Below are positions 26,223-35,832 of a stretch of DNA of 64,000 nucleotides, one piece after another. Made by a program: the position numbers and the translations under genes. Location: NCBI GenBank assembly GCA_009838465.1, contig VXRN01000059.1, positions 1 to 64,000 on the forward strand. The letters run 5' to 3'. Below the pieces are notes generated by a model that was not told the DNA's origin, ran no database searches, and was given only the letters and a program-made list of their open reading frames with translations. Origin of the DNA: Dehalococcoidia bacterium (lineage in GTDB: Bacteria; Chloroflexota; Dehalococcoidia; Lucifugimonadales; UBA1123). Numbering within the stretch: position 1 is the stretch's first letter; every line of letters starts with the position of its first letter.

Positions 26223-27236
26223 TCAGGCATAAACGTGTTTGTAGAAGTCGTTGACTTCCGGGTATGGGGCGGACTCGACTATGTCGGTGGCCTCGTTGAC
26301 TATGACGCGAGCGTCGCGCTTGAATTCTTCTTCTAGTTCGTCGGTCAGGACGCCGATGTCGCGGAGCTGCTCGGAGAGTATCTTGAGAGGGTCGCGCTTG
26401 CGGGCCTCCTCGAGTTCCTCCTGGGGGCGGTAGCGAGTGTCGTCATCGTCGGAGGTGTGTGGCAGGTAACGCTCGACGTGAGCCTCAATGAGCGTGGGGC
26501 CCTGACCGGAGCGGGCGCGCCGGGCTGCCTCGGATGTAGCCTCGTACACGGCTACGATGTCGCAGCCGTCCACCTCGATGCCGGGCATACCGTAACCCTC
26601 GGCGCGGGAGGCGATGCTCTCGACCGCCATCTGCTTTGAAACTGGAACGGAGATGGCGTACTTGTTGTTTTCGCAGAAGAAGATGACGGGCAGGTCGTGA
26701 ATAGCGGCGAAGTTCATTGCCTCGTGGCAGTCGCCGACGCTGGAGGCGCCGTCGCCGAAATAGGCGATGACGATGCCGTCATCGCCGCGCATCCTGTTGG
26801 AGAGGGCGGCGCCGACTGCCTGCGGAATGTGCGTGCCGACGACGTTGGATATGTTGAATAGTCCAATGCTGGGATAGGCGCCGTGAGTGGGAAACTGCCG
26901 CGCTCCGCTGAGGGGTTCTCCCTCCTTGGCCAGGAATCCGGACATTATCTCTACGGGGGTCATGCCGAGCATGAGCATCACGGCGAGGTCGCGGTAGTAG
27001 ATGTAGAACTGGTCCTTGCCCTTCTGCAGAGCGGATACGCTGCCAATCTGCCCGGCCTCGTGTCCCTGCGAGGAGGCGACGATGGCAGCCTTGCCCTGGC
27101 GGTTGAGCATCCAGATGCGTTCGTCCAGGATGCGGACGAGGGTCATCTGGCGGTACATTTCGAGGAGGTCGGCGTCGGATAGGCGAGCGCCGATCATCGT
27201 GTCGGCGGGGATAATTCCAATGTCAGCATCCGCCAT
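26223..27236 (-). CDS. 2-oxoacid dehydrogenase E1 component, alpha subunit
   Basis: A 337-residue thiamine pyrophosphate-dependent E1 alpha subunit. The ThDP motif is GDGASSVGDC followed by CENNKYAIS about 26 residues later. SSQGHEAGQIG and the phosphorylation-loop-like RYLPHTSDDDDTRYR region match pyruvate or branched-chain oxoacid dehydrogenases. The ATG at 27236 is chosen because GAGG lies 7 bases upstream; ATGs at 27242 and 27257 are less well placed. It is the first gene of the operon. Confidence 0.92.
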   Translation of the reverse strand: MADADIGIIPADTMIGARLSDADLLEMYRQMTLVRILDERIWMLNRQGKAAIVASSQGHEAGQIGSVSALQKGKDQFYIYYRDLAVMLMLGMTPVEIMSGFLAKEGEPLSGARQFPTHGAYPSIGLFNISNVVGTHIPQAVGAALSNRMRGDDGIVIAYFGDGASSVGDCHEAMNFAAIHDLPVIFFCENNKYAISVPVSKQMAVESIASRAEGYGMPGIEVDGCDIVAVYEATSEAARRARSGQGPTLIEAHVERYLPHTSDDDDTRYRPQEELEEARKRDPLKILSEQLRDIGVLTDELEEEFKRDARVIVNEATDIVESAPYPEVNDFYKHVYA

Positions 27237-27257
27237 GTGCATACCTCTTACTGGCAT

Positions 27258-27290
27258 ATCACCCTCACCCTTGAGGGAGAGGGGATCACG
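27258..27290. repeat. Family A palindromic repeat
   Basis: Short copy (ATCACCCTCACCC...GGGAGAGGGGATCAC) immediately upstream of the E1 alpha gene, within its probable leader or promoter region. Confidence 0.6.
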
Positions 27291-27410
27291 TACCTTCTAG
27301 TACGGCGTCCATTATTTCACGACGTGGGGTAATCGTCAAAGAGGTAGGCATGAAGAAAAGACCGGAACTAACAGGAAAGTGGTCGCAGTAATACGTTTGA
27401 TGGAAGGAGA

Positions 27411-28397
27411 TCAATTGCCGCCGCCGAGTCCTCTCGCGCCTCCGCGATTGCCACCGCCGAAGCCGGGAAAGTCTTCAAGTCCTTCCGGCGTGGCGGCGAC
27501 TGTCCGGGCATCTATCCTGCCGTCCTCGTCGGCGGGCCCTAAGACCCTGACGAGCATCCCGATCTCGAGGTCGTCAATAGTTCCCTGATGTGTCTGGATG
27601 ACGACGGACTCGTCGTCCATATCAACGGGCAGGGGGCCCTGCTGGGTTTCAAGCAGGAAGCCGGTGTCGGTTACATCTTCGACCGTGCCAGAGAGAGCGC
27701 GAGGCCCAACGGCGCCCTGGCCTGTGCCGAGTCCGCCCTGACCGCCGCCGAATATGCCTTGGCCTGCGCCGAATCCACCCTGGCCACCTTGTCTGCCGCC
27801 GAATGCGTCCTGTCCTTCGGGGATGATGGTTATCACCCTGGCGAGGGTGCTGCCCTCGGCGCGCTCGCTGACCACCCTGACCTGGGCGCCGGCGGTCAGC
27901 GCCGTGTGATCCAGGAGCGAAGTGATTCTGATGTTTGTGTCTTCTCCCACTGAGGCCGTTACCGACGCGAGTTCGGTTTTCACAGTGATGGTGTCCTCTG
28001 TCACGCTTTCGATGGGGCCGAATGCCACGCTGCCGGCATCCCCGCCGAAGGGACCGCCCTGTCCTCCCCCGAATTGGGCGCGTAGCCGCTGGATTGCACG
28101 TTGGGCCTCCTCTTCACTAAGCTGGCCGCTCTGCATTTGCTGTCGGAGTTGCTGTATCTCCTCCTGGGTCATGGGCGCTTCTTCGGTGCCGCTCACTTCA
28201 TTTGTGCTCGGTCGGGACTGGGCGGCTGGGGATGGCGGGGTTGGCCTAGGCTGTGCCTGAGATCGGGTGGGCGTCGGGAACTGGGACAGGTCTGCGACCT
28301 GAGCGGCGGCAGGCGCGTTTTCTTCGTCCGCCGTCCCGCAGGCGACACCAATCGAGAGAATCATCACTCCCGCCAATGTAATCAGAATCCCTCTCAT
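27411..28397 (-). CDS. DUF5666-like lipoprotein
   Basis: A 328-residue lipoprotein (lipobox SIGVAC, Cys 20). A Pro/Thr-rich linker is followed by an acidic Gln/Glu helix (EEIQQLRQQMQSG). Two small beta-barrel units follow (GPIESVTEDTITVKTE and SGTVEDVTDTGFLLET), each resembling DUF5666 repeats, separated and followed by Gly/Gln-rich, low-complexity segments. It is the third gene of an adaptor/permease/lipoprotein operon with 12-base gaps, so it probably works with that exporter at the cell surface. Confidence 0.75.
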   Translation of the reverse strand: MRGILITLAGVMILSIGVACGTADEENAPAAAQVADLSQFPTPTRSQAQPRPTPPSPAAQSRPSTNEVSGTEEAPMTQEEIQQLRQQMQSGQLSEEEAQRAIQRLRAQFGGGQGGPFGGDAGSVAFGPIESVTEDTITVKTELASVTASVGEDTNIRITSLLDHTALTAGAQVRVVSERAEGSTLARVITIIPEGQDAFGGRQGGQGGFGAGQGIFGGGQGGLGTGQGAVGPRALSGTVEDVTDTGFLLETQQGPLPVDMDDESVVIQTHQGTIDDLEIGMLVRVLGPADEDGRIDARTVAATPEGLEDFPGFGGGNRGGARGLGGGN

Positions 28398-28409
28398 ATG
28401 CGCCTCTCT

Positions 28410-29621
28410 TTACTCATATCTCAGGGCGTCTATCGGGTGGAGTCTCGATGCTCGGATGGCGGGATAGATGCCGAAGAACAGTCCGATACCGGCTGATACG
28501 ACGAGGGCAAGCGCGGCGAACTCTGTTCCAAAACTGGTCGTGAAGGTCTGGGTTCCCATAGTACTGCCATCCAGGGCGTTGGACATCCAGAATCCCAGGC
28601 CCGCTCCCAAGAGACCGCCGCCTATGCTGAGCGCGGCGGCCTCTGCTACGAACTGAAAGAGGATGTCACGCCGCTTTGCGCCCATCGCCCTGCGGATGCC
28701 GATCTCACGGGTCCGCTCTGTAACCGAAACGAGCATGATGTTCATAATGCCAATGCCGCCCACGAGCAGGGAAATGCCCGCGATGACTCCGAGAAAGACG
28801 ACCAGCGTGTTCGTCGTCTCTTCCAGCGTCTCGATGGTGCTCTGCTGGCTGATAACGGTGAAGTCGTCTTCTTCGGCGATGCGGTGGCGGAGGCGGAGCA
28901 CTCCGCTCGTTTCCTCGATGCTTCTGTCAATTTCCTCGATGTCCCTGACCTGGACGTTGATGAGGTTGACCGCGATGTCTCCGGTAGTCGTGCGCTCACC
29001 GCTGAGACGGTAGTAGGCGGTGGTAATCGGGATAAGTACCTGCGTATCGAAGGTGCCGAACCCACCCCCGCCCTGGCTCTCCAGAAGACCTACCACTCGG
29101 AACCGCCGAGCGTTCAGACGTACATACTCGCCAATGGGATCGCGGTTCCCGAAGAGCTGTTCGGCAACGTTGGAGCCGAGCACGATAACCTCGTCCCGGT
29201 TATCAACGTGGGGGAATTTTATGAACATCCCGCTGGCGAGAGCGAGATTCCTGGCGGCCAGGTACTCGGGAGTTACGCCGACTACCTGGCCGGAGGTACT
29301 CTCGTGGCCCGCGGACAGTGTCGCGAAGGCGCGGATCTCCGGCGCGGCGGCGAGTACGGTCGGAGCGTAAACGGGATCAACGAGCGCGTCGGCGTCTCCA
29401 AGGGTGAGCTGGGCTCCGTCTCCCTCTGGCTGAACAAAGAGGAGATTCGTTCCCAGTCCCTGTATGATTCCGGTGATCTGTTCCGTCGTACCGCGACCGA
29501 TGGACATGAGCGTGATTACGGCAGTGACGCCTATGACGATGCCGAGAAGGGCGAGTCCTGATCGGAGCTTGTTCGCGCCGAGAGAAGAGATGGCAGTCTT
29601 TATAGTCTCGAGTGGTGTCAT
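28410..29621 (-). CDS. MacB/FtsX-type ABC transporter permease
   Basis: A 403-residue permease with one N-terminal helix, a large extracytoplasmic MacB_PCD domain (about residues 45-245) and three C-terminal helices of the FtsX domain. It carries the conserved RTREIGIRRAMGAKRRDI cytoplasmic loop. It should need a LolD/MacB-type ATPase, but none is encoded in this operon. It lies 12 bases after the adaptor gene and 12 bases before the lipoprotein gene. Confidence 0.9.
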   Translation of the reverse strand: MTPLETIKTAISSLGANKLRSGLALLGIVIGVTAVITLMSIGRGTTEQITGIIQGLGTNLLFVQPEGDGAQLTLGDADALVDPVYAPTVLAAAPEIRAFATLSAGHESTSGQVVGVTPEYLAARNLALASGMFIKFPHVDNRDEVIVLGSNVAEQLFGNRDPIGEYVRLNARRFRVVGLLESQGGGGFGTFDTQVLIPITTAYYRLSGERTTTGDIAVNLINVQVRDIEEIDRSIEETSGVLRLRHRIAEEDDFTVISQQSTIETLEETTNTLVVFLGVIAGISLLVGGIGIMNIMLVSVTERTREIGIRRAMGAKRRDILFQFVAEAAALSIGGGLLGAGLGFWMSNALDGSTMGTQTFTTSFGTEFAALALVVSAGIGLFFGIYPAIRASRLHPIDALRYE

Positions 29622-29633
29622 CGTGAACAGAAC

Positions 29634-31964
29634 CTAGCGAGAGCCGCCGCCCTGTCCGGGCGGTCTTCCTCTAGTCCCACCGAATCCTCCGACCGCGCGG
29701 AATGTCGCGCCGATGCCTCCGAACTGGCTCGTGTCGCTGCCGACCACCTCCATGCTGATAGTCTCTCCTTCTTCCAGGCCATCTTCGACAACGATCCAGA
29801 AGTCATCGCTAATTCCGAGACTGACTTCCCGCTCGATTATGTCGTTGCCGCTCACCACTCTCACCGTTGGGGACTGCACTGTGCCGTAGAGAGCCTGGAG
29901 CGGTATAAGAGCCACGTTGTTCCTCTCTCGGATGATGACCTGGGCGGTGGCGCTGAGTCCCTCGGGCACCTGGCCGATTTCGGAGGAGTCCACGCGGATC
30001 GTGACGGGGTAGGTGACCACGCCCTGCTGGGAAGCGCCGATGCTGGCGATGGAGGAGACTGTCCCAGGCAGAGCCTGGTTGGCCAGGGCTTCCAGTGTTA
30101 CATATGCCTGGGCGCCTACTTGCAAGAACAGGACGTCTATCTCGTCAACTGAACCGCTCACCTCCACGATGGACGGATCTGCGATCTCGATGGCTTGCGT
30201 GTTCGCGTTGACCTGCTGATCGGGTTCGATGTTCACGGCGACCACGATTCCGTCGAATGGAGCGCGCAGCGTGGCGCGTTCCAGGTCGGCGACGGCAGTC
30301 TCGAGCGTGGCCCTTGCTGAGACCAACTCGGCCTGCCGTAATTCGATCTCCAGTTGGTCAACGGCGCTGTATTCTTCCAGGGTCGCTTCGACTTCAGCGA
30401 GAGACTCACGAGCGAGGCGAACCGCGGTCTGCCTGACCATCGTATCAACGGGATCAGGGTCGGTAAGCAGGTCGGCGAGGGACTCTTCGGATTCGGCGAG
30501 CCTGGCTTCGGCCAGCTCTATCTCATGGTCGGCGAGTTGAATATCGCTCTCGGCGATCTGCGTCAGGTCGGCCAGAGCGGACTCGGCGTCGAGCAGGTCG
30601 GCTTGGGCGGCCTCAATCGCTCGCTCTTTGGACTCGACCAGCAGTTGGTCCGGCTCGGCGTTGACGTCGGCTAGGTAGTCTTCCAGGGCATCACGCTTCA
30701 GCGCCAGAGTCTCTTCGGCATTGGAGACGGCGACCTCGGCCTTTCTTGTCTTTTCGGACTCGTCACTCCGTATCGTTTCGAGATTAGATGCCTGTTCCCT
30801 TATGGAATCGAAGGTGTCCTCGAACTCGTCGCGGATGCACAACAGGCCGGCACCCGAACTCGAATCGCCACAATCTACCTGGAACTGGCCGGGGTAGAGA
30901 ATCACCCAAGAGAATACGACGACTTCGTCCCAGGGAGTGGCCGGGTCGTCGTCGGGAATGATTCGACCGACGTTCGAGCGCAATGGCTGTATCTGCGGCC
31001 TTCTGAAGACGCTCTCCAACTCGATGCCGTGGGTCGCGAATATGTCGTCGGGCGACCGGCCGGATTCTTCAGACACGTCCATGCCGAGCCACTTGTCGAA
31101 GAGCGCGTTGTACTCTTCCTGGGCCGTGTCGAGTGCGTCGAGTGCGTCTTGGATCTTCTCCTCGGCGTTGCGCTCCGCCGTCTGAAGGTCGAAGCGGGCG
31201 CTTGTCAGGTTTTCTTCCGCCGATTCTATATCAGATTCGTAGCCTGCGATTTCATCCGCGATGTCATCGTCAATAGGATTGAGGAGGGCATCGAGCGCAT
31301 CCTTCGCTTCTTGCAGCGCGACGCGGGCGTCGGTGACGTCCGCCCTGGCCTTTGCAAGTTCTTGAAACGTGGGAGCGTTCAACTCGGCCCTGGCCTCCCT
31401 GGCGGTATCGAGGTCAGACTGGGTATTCAATATATCCAGGCGGGCCTGTGCCAGGTCCGTGGGTGAGACGACACCAAGCTTGCTGAGTTCTTCTTCGGTC
31501 TTCTGTAAATTCTGGCGGGCATTCGCCACGTCAGATTCGGCCTGGGCAATCTGGACCGGGGTGTAGGGGTTCCTGGCCTCTTCGAGCGAGTCCTCAGCGT
31601 CGCGCACGTCATTACGCGCCTGGGCGATGGCCCTCTCCAGGTTTGCGACGGTCTCGGTATCTAGCGTGGCAAGCGCGTCGCCAGCGGACACCGCATCACC
31701 CTCAGATACCGAAACGTCGGAGACGAATCCCTGCTGTCCGAAGGTGAGTGTCTCGCGGGTCGTGTAGGTGATCGTTCCTGGTACGCTTACATCGTTCACC
31801 AGGTTGCCGAGAGTAATGGGAACGAGCTGGGTTTGGCCCGCCTCTTCCTCAGCCCCGGAGCCGGACCACTGAGAGTAACCGTAATATCCAGCCGCTCCGG
31901 CGGCGACCACAATGACCAGGGCGGTCCATAGTTTCCATGACTTGAGGCTATCCAGGATTCTCAT
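29634..31964 (-). CDS. Long HlyD/MacA-like periplasmic adaptor
   Basis: A 776-residue membrane-anchored adaptor, about twice the usual MacA length. After the N-terminal helix (residues 12-28) come the first biotinyl-lipoyl half (VSDVSVSEGDAVSAGDALATLD) and then about 430 residues of alternating coiled coil. The coil is interrupted near residues 290-390 by a non-helical insert with two Cys (VDCGDSSSGAGLLCIRD). The second lipoyl half (RAPFDGIVVAVNIEPDQQV), beta-barrel and membrane-proximal domains follow. It ends in a Gly/Arg-rich tail. It is the first gene of the operon. Confidence 0.85.
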   Translation of the reverse strand: MRILDSLKSWKLWTALVIVVAAGAAGYYGYSQWSGSGAEEEAGQTQLVPITLGNLVNDVSVPGTITYTTRETLTFGQQGFVSDVSVSEGDAVSAGDALATLDTETVANLERAIAQARNDVRDAEDSLEEARNPYTPVQIAQAESDVANARQNLQKTEEELSKLGVVSPTDLAQARLDILNTQSDLDTAREARAELNAPTFQELAKARADVTDARVALQEAKDALDALLNPIDDDIADEIAGYESDIESAEENLTSARFDLQTAERNAEEKIQDALDALDTAQEEYNALFDKWLGMDVSEESGRSPDDIFATHGIELESVFRRPQIQPLRSNVGRIIPDDDPATPWDEVVVFSWVILYPGQFQVDCGDSSSGAGLLCIRDEFEDTFDSIREQASNLETIRSDESEKTRKAEVAVSNAEETLALKRDALEDYLADVNAEPDQLLVESKERAIEAAQADLLDAESALADLTQIAESDIQLADHEIELAEARLAESEESLADLLTDPDPVDTMVRQTAVRLARESLAEVEATLEEYSAVDQLEIELRQAELVSARATLETAVADLERATLRAPFDGIVVAVNIEPDQQVNANTQAIEIADPSIVEVSGSVDEIDVLFLQVGAQAYVTLEALANQALPGTVSSIASIGASQQGVVTYPVTIRVDSSEIGQVPEGLSATAQVIIRERNNVALIPLQALYGTVQSPTVRVVSGNDIIEREVSLGISDDFWIVVEDGLEEGETISMEVVGSDTSQFGGIGATFRAVGGFGGTRGRPPGQGGGSR

Positions 31965-32158
31965 AAGCGCTGTTATGACTCTTCCTTTGCAGTTGGTTGG
32001 AGACTGATTCCTGAGTGGTTCGGACTTTGTAGAAGAGAGTCAATTCCCGCCTCTCAAGTTTTCACTAATGCAGAATTGGCTCTGTTTCTGATAACGCTCT
32101 ATCCCTCTCGAAAGTTAGCAGAGGTCTGGCGTCTGGCGCGAAGCGGAAAGGCGTTTCT
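31965..32158. other. 194-base intergenic region
   Basis: This gap separates the NAD(P)HX repair gene (ending at 32159) from the adaptor gene start. I see no gene, strong hairpin or repeat family member in it. It should carry the promoter of the adaptor operon. Confidence 0.4.
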
Positions 32159-33718
32159 TCAGGGAGCGATGGTTTGTGTTTGGCGAGTGTCCCTGATGAT
32201 TCTGGGTAGTTGGGGGAGGAGGTCGCTTGCCAACATTCCTGTGTCGCCGAGTTTGGTCCTGGCTCGCTCTCCGGCTTCGCCGTGCAGGTACACGCCGAGC
32301 GAGGCGGCGTCGGCTATGGACACCCCCTGGGAGAGAAGGCCGACGATTGCGCCCGCGAGGACGTCACCGGTGCCGGCGGTGGCGAGCCCGGGGTTGGAAT
32401 AAGGGGAGAGCATGGCATCGCCATTTGGGGCGGAGGCGACTGTGTACGCGCCCTTGAGAATGACGGTCTTCTTCCAAGCGGATGCGGACTCGCGTGCGAT
32501 TGCGATGCGGTCATTGCGTGCACTCATGCTGGTCAGGCGGGCCATCTCGCCCGGATGGGGGGTGAAGATGGCGTCGGTGGGCCAGAGTTTCCACCAGTCG
32601 GGGATCCGGGCTAGGGTGTTGAGGCCGTCGGCGTCCACTACGGTTGGCGGAAGCGAGGCGTCCGTGAGCAAGAGTTCCTCGACAACCTGGCGGGTCTCTG
32701 CGGCCTGTCCGAGCCCGCAGACGAGGAGCAGCGAACTGTATCCGTTCAGAGAGTCGAGGATGAGGTGAGCGGCGTTATTGGCAACTATTCCCGGGCCGGC
32801 TTCGGGCAGTGGCAGGAAAGTTGGCTCGATGGCCTTGGAAGCTACGGAGGGGACGAGGCTTTCGGGGATGGCTATGGTAACGAGTCCGGCTCCGACACGA
32901 CCTGCCGCACTCGCGGCAAGGTACGCCGCACCCAGAAAGTTGCGCGAGCCTGCGACTATCATGGCGCGTCCGTATGTTCCCTTGTGGGAGTTGGAGGGGC
33001 GCGCTGGTAGCACGTTGGCTGCCCAATCGCGGTTAATGAGGTCGAGGGTTACGTCGGAGTCGAGGCTGGGCGGGATGCCGATGTCCGCGACTTCAAGCAC
33101 GCCGGTGTAGTCGGCGCCCGGGAAGGTAAGGTGTCCGCGCTTGGGGTAGCCGAGTGAGACTGTGATGTCGGAGGGGACGCAGGCGGGATCCACGTCGCCG
33201 GTGTCGGAGTTGAGGCCGGTGGGGAGGTCCATGGCGAGCAGGCGGAGCCTGGGATTGCGTGATCTGGCATCCTGCAGGTCGGCGAGGATGTCTCTGAACG
33301 CGCCTTCGATGGGTCTGGCGCGGCCTGTTCCGAGTATGGCGTCTATCGCCAGGTGTGACGTATCCAGCGTGGATTTAAGGCGGGAGAGGCCGGGGTCGTC
33401 GGAGGCGGATATGACGCTTACACCAGCGGCGACTGCGGAGTCCAGCTTGGGGTCGGGGATGGATCGCTCACGGCAGATGTAGGCGGTGACGGTCGCACCC
33501 CATCTCTGGAGGTGGCGGGCGGTTACCAAGCCGTCGGCTCCGTTGTTGCCCGGGCCGATGAGGGCGAGGATAGGGACACCGGTTAGGGGGCCGGAGACAC
33601 GACGCGCAGCGCGTGCGACCGCGAGTCCGGCGTTCTCCATGAGGGTGTCGGTGGAAACTCCGGCAGCTTCGGCGCGGGCCTCTATTTCTCGCATCTGGTC
33701 GGCGGTGACGATTTTCAT
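32159..33718 (-). CDS. nnr: Bifunctional NAD(P)H-hydrate epimerase / ADP-dependent NAD(P)HX dehydratase
   Basis: A 519-residue fusion that repairs damaged NAD(P)H. The N-terminal YjeF-N epimerase domain has LIGPGNNGADGLVTARHL (Ala replaces the usual Gly in NNGGDG). The C-terminal ribokinase-like dehydratase domain has HPGEMARL and the ATP/ADP loop AGTGDVLAGAIVGLL. The two-domain order is the normal bacterial one. No good Shine-Dalgarno: a family B repeat lies just upstream. glyA ends 28 bases upstream. Confidence 0.93.
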   Translation of the reverse strand: MKIVTADQMREIEARAEAAGVSTDTLMENAGLAVARAARRVSGPLTGVPILALIGPGNNGADGLVTARHLQRWGATVTAYICRERSIPDPKLDSAVAAGVSVISASDDPGLSRLKSTLDTSHLAIDAILGTGRARPIEGAFRDILADLQDARSRNPRLRLLAMDLPTGLNSDTGDVDPACVPSDITVSLGYPKRGHLTFPGADYTGVLEVADIGIPPSLDSDVTLDLINRDWAANVLPARPSNSHKGTYGRAMIVAGSRNFLGAAYLAASAAGRVGAGLVTIAIPESLVPSVASKAIEPTFLPLPEAGPGIVANNAAHLILDSLNGYSSLLLVCGLGQAAETRQVVEELLLTDASLPPTVVDADGLNTLARIPDWWKLWPTDAIFTPHPGEMARLTSMSARNDRIAIARESASAWKKTVILKGAYTVASAPNGDAMLSPYSNPGLATAGTGDVLAGAIVGLLSQGVSIADAASLGVYLHGEAGERARTKLGDTGMLASDLLPQLPRIIRDTRQTQTIAP

Positions 33719-33722
33719 GGCG

Positions 33723-33752
33723 GAGTTGTCAGTGATTAGTTGAAGGTCAGTA
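33723..33752. repeat. Family B short repeat
   Basis: Diverged copy (GAGTTGTCAGTGATTAGTTGA) filling the 28-base gap between glyA and the NAD(P)HX repair gene. Confidence 0.4.
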
Positions 33753-34991
33753 GTCTATGCCCGGGATGGGGAAGGATTTGGTCATTTCTATGACCTGGTC
33801 ACGGACCCGGGACTGGGTGGACTTGCTGCCGATGTCCTGGAGGACTTCGAGGATGAGTTGACCGACGCGGCGGGTGTCTTCTTCTTTGAAGCCACGGCTG
33901 GTTATGGCGGGGGTGCCGAGACGGACACCGCTGGCGGTCCTGGGGGGCTTGGGATCGTAGGGGATGGCGTTTCGGTTGACTACGATGTTGGCCCTGCCGA
34001 GCGCTTCTTCTGCCTGTCTGCCGGTGACGTCGAGGGGACGGAGGTCAACGAGGGTCATGTGGTTGTCGGTGCCGCCCGCGACGAGGCGGAGGCCACCATC
34101 CGCCAGGGTGTCGGCCAGGACGACGGCGTTGGCCCTGACCTGTCGCTGGTACTGGATGAACTCTTCGGTCATCGCTTCGGCGAAGGCGACGGCTTTCGCT
34201 GCGATGGTATGCTCCATGGGGCCGCCCTGGGCGTTGGGGAAGACTGCGCTGTTGATCGCTCGGGCGTAGTCGGCGTCGCTAAGGATCAGGCCGCCGCGTG
34301 GGCCTCGGAGCGTCTTATGAGTGGTGGAGGTAACTATCTGGGCATCTCCGATGGGTGAGGGGTGCTCTCCGGCGGCAACGAGTCCGGCGATGTGGGCCAT
34401 GTCCACCATGAGCCTGGCGCCTACATCGTCAGCTATCTGTCGGAAGCGCGTGAAGTCTATGGTGCGGGTGTAGGCGGTGGCGCCGGTGACTATGAGCTTG
34501 GGACGACTTTCCTTTGCCAGCCTCTCGACCTCGTCGTAGTCTATGGTTTCAAGCTCCCTGTCCACGCTGTATGAGACGAAGTTGTAGAGCTTGGAGGAGA
34601 AGTTGACCGGACTGCCGTGTGTGAGGTGTCCGCCGTGATCGAGTCCCAGTCCCATAACGGTGTCGCCGGGCTGGAGGGCCGCGAAGTAGGCGGCCATGTT
34701 CGCCTGCGCGCCCGCGTGGGGCTGGACGTTGGCGTGTTCGGCGCCGAAGAGTTCCTTCGCTCTGTCTATGGCGAGCTGCTCAACCACGTCCACGAACTCG
34801 CATCCGCCGTAGTAACGCCTTCCAGGGTAGCCCTCGGCATATTTGTTGGTGAAGACAGACCCCTGGGCCTCCATGATGGCTCGGCTGGCGTAGTTCTCGG
34901 ACGCTATGAGGTTGATGTTCTCGCGCTGCCTGCGGTTTTCGCTCTCGATAGCGTCGGCGATGCGGGGGTCGAGTTCGCGGAGTGTGGTCAA
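33747..34991 (-). CDS. glyA: Serine hydroxymethyltransferase GlyA
   Basis: A 414-residue PLP enzyme that interconverts serine and glycine with transfer of one carbon to THF. It has [10 protein letters not shown] near residue 27, the PLP-binding Lys in [14 protein letters not shown] and the C-terminal TSRGF segment. The length is typical. The start is TTG with GGAG 7 bases upstream; no ATG precedes the conserved N-terminus. It supplies the one-carbon unit handled by FolD, encoded at 7315. Confidence 0.95.
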   Translation of the reverse strand: MTTLRELDPRIADAIESENRRQRENINLIASENYASRAIMEAQGSVFTNKYAEGYPGRRYYGGCEFVDVVEQLAIDRAKELFGAEHANVQPHAGAQANMAAYFAALQPGDTVMGLGLDHGGHLTHGSPVNFSSKLYNFVSYSVDRELETIDYDEVERLAKESRPKLIVTGATAYTRTIDFTRFRQIADDVGARLMVDMAHIAGLVAAGEHPSPIGDAQIVTSTTHKTLRGPRGGLILSDADYARAINSAVFPNAQGGPMEHTIAAKAVAFAEAMTEEFIQYQRQVRANAVVLADTLADGGLRLVAGGTDNHMTLVDLRPLDVTGRQAEEALGRANIVVNRNAIPYDPKPPRTASGVRLGTPAITSRGFKEEDTRRVGQLILEVLQDIGSKSTQSRVRDQVIEMTKSFPIPGIDY

Positions 34992-35027
34992 TTTGGGTCT
35001 CCGAGGAGGTGTTCAGGTTGTGGTGAT

Positions 35028-35093
35028 GTCACCCTCACCCCCGTATCGGAGTACGGGGCAGGCTCTAGCCCTCTCCCTTGAGGGAGAGGGGAT
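35028..35093. repeat. Family A repeat with inserted inner palindrome
   Basis: The copy upstream of glyA carries about 25 extra bases (CCCCGTA/TACGGGG hairpin plus CAGGCT) between the CACCCTCACCC half and the CTAGCCCTCTCCC half. It gives two adjacent hairpins in the gap between hpf and glyA. Confidence 0.7.
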
Positions 35094-35119
35094 CTGTTGG
35101 TTAGCAATCTCAAGGGTGG

Positions 35120-35701
35120 TTAGACGAGTTCGGGTTCGATGAGGCCGTAGTCGCCGTCGTTGCGGCGGTAGGCGACGTTGTACTCGTCGGTGTCGGTGTT
35201 GAAGAAGAGGAAGAAGTTGTGTCCGAGCATCTCCATCTGGAGTATGGCGTCTTCGACGGACATGGGTGTCATGGCGAAACGCTTGGTGCGAACGACTTCT
35301 CCGATGTCTTCTATGGCTTCCTCTTCGGCGGATTCGGGCATTTCGATGATGGCGTCCAGGGGAATGTCGCGCACTCCGGCGCGGTCTCTCCTGCCTTTCC
35401 GTGAGCGATACACCTTGCCTTTGAAGCGGCGGATCTGCCGGTCCACTATGTCGGTTACGGAGTCCACGGCGGCGAATAGGTTGACACCACTCTCCTGTCC
35501 TCGCAGGGTGTAGCCGCCGATCTTGAGGGTCATCTGGGCATGGACCCGCTCCCCGGCAGAGCGCGAGGAGCGGCGTGAGACTTCGAGTTTGGCGTCGTCC
35601 ATGTTGGGCAGGTGCCGGAAGACTCGGCTGAACTTCTTCTGAACGTAGTCCTCGGCATTCGGGTTGAGATCGAGGTTCCTGGCGTAAATCTTGATGTCCA
35701 C
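35120..35701 (-). CDS. hpf: Ribosome hibernation promoting factor, long form
   Basis: A 193-residue long HPF (RaiA/YfiA family). The N-terminal ribosome-binding domain covers about residues 1-105, and the C-terminal dimerisation domain has TKRFAMTPMSVEDAILQMEMLGHNFFLFFN. The long form dimerises 70S ribosomes into inactive 100S particles in slow growth. The GTG start has a strong AAAGGAGG site 8 bases upstream. A strong hairpin lies in the upstream region. Confidence 0.95.
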   Translation of the reverse strand: MDIKIYARNLDLNPNAEDYVQKKFSRVFRHLPNMDDAKLEVSRRSSRSAGERVHAQMTLKIGGYTLRGQESGVNLFAAVDSVTDIVDRQIRRFKGKVYRSRKGRRDRAGVRDIPLDAIIEMPESAEEEAIEDIGEVVRTKRFAMTPMSVEDAILQMEMLGHNFFLFFNTDTDEYNVAYRRNDGDYGLIEPELV

Positions 35702-35739
35702 TTCGGGAGCCTCCTTTCGTATGGAATCTAGTCAACAAA

Positions 35740-35762
35740 CCCGCGCCGGTTCCGGGCGCGGG
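35740..35762 (-). terminator. Strong GC hairpin between the biosynthetic-like cluster and hpf
   Basis: CCCGCGCC pairs perfectly with GGCGCGGG around a 7-base loop. On the minus strand it is followed by TTTGTTG, so it fits a terminator for the cluster that ends at 35833; it could instead sit in the hpf leader. Confidence 0.6.
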
Positions 35763-35832
35763 ATGGTATGTCTTGAAATTCTAACACAACCTGGCGCGGA
35801 GTCGGTTCATTGGTAAGAGGCTTTTAGCCAGA

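Noticed and set aside
27350-27391. 13-codon frame MKKRPELTGKWSQ with AAAGAGG upstream
   Set aside because: Interesting position, but too short to support without expression data.
30229-31466. Several + strand frames opposite the long adaptor gene
   Set aside because: Shadows of a coding region with strongly biased heptad composition; none has family-like sequence.
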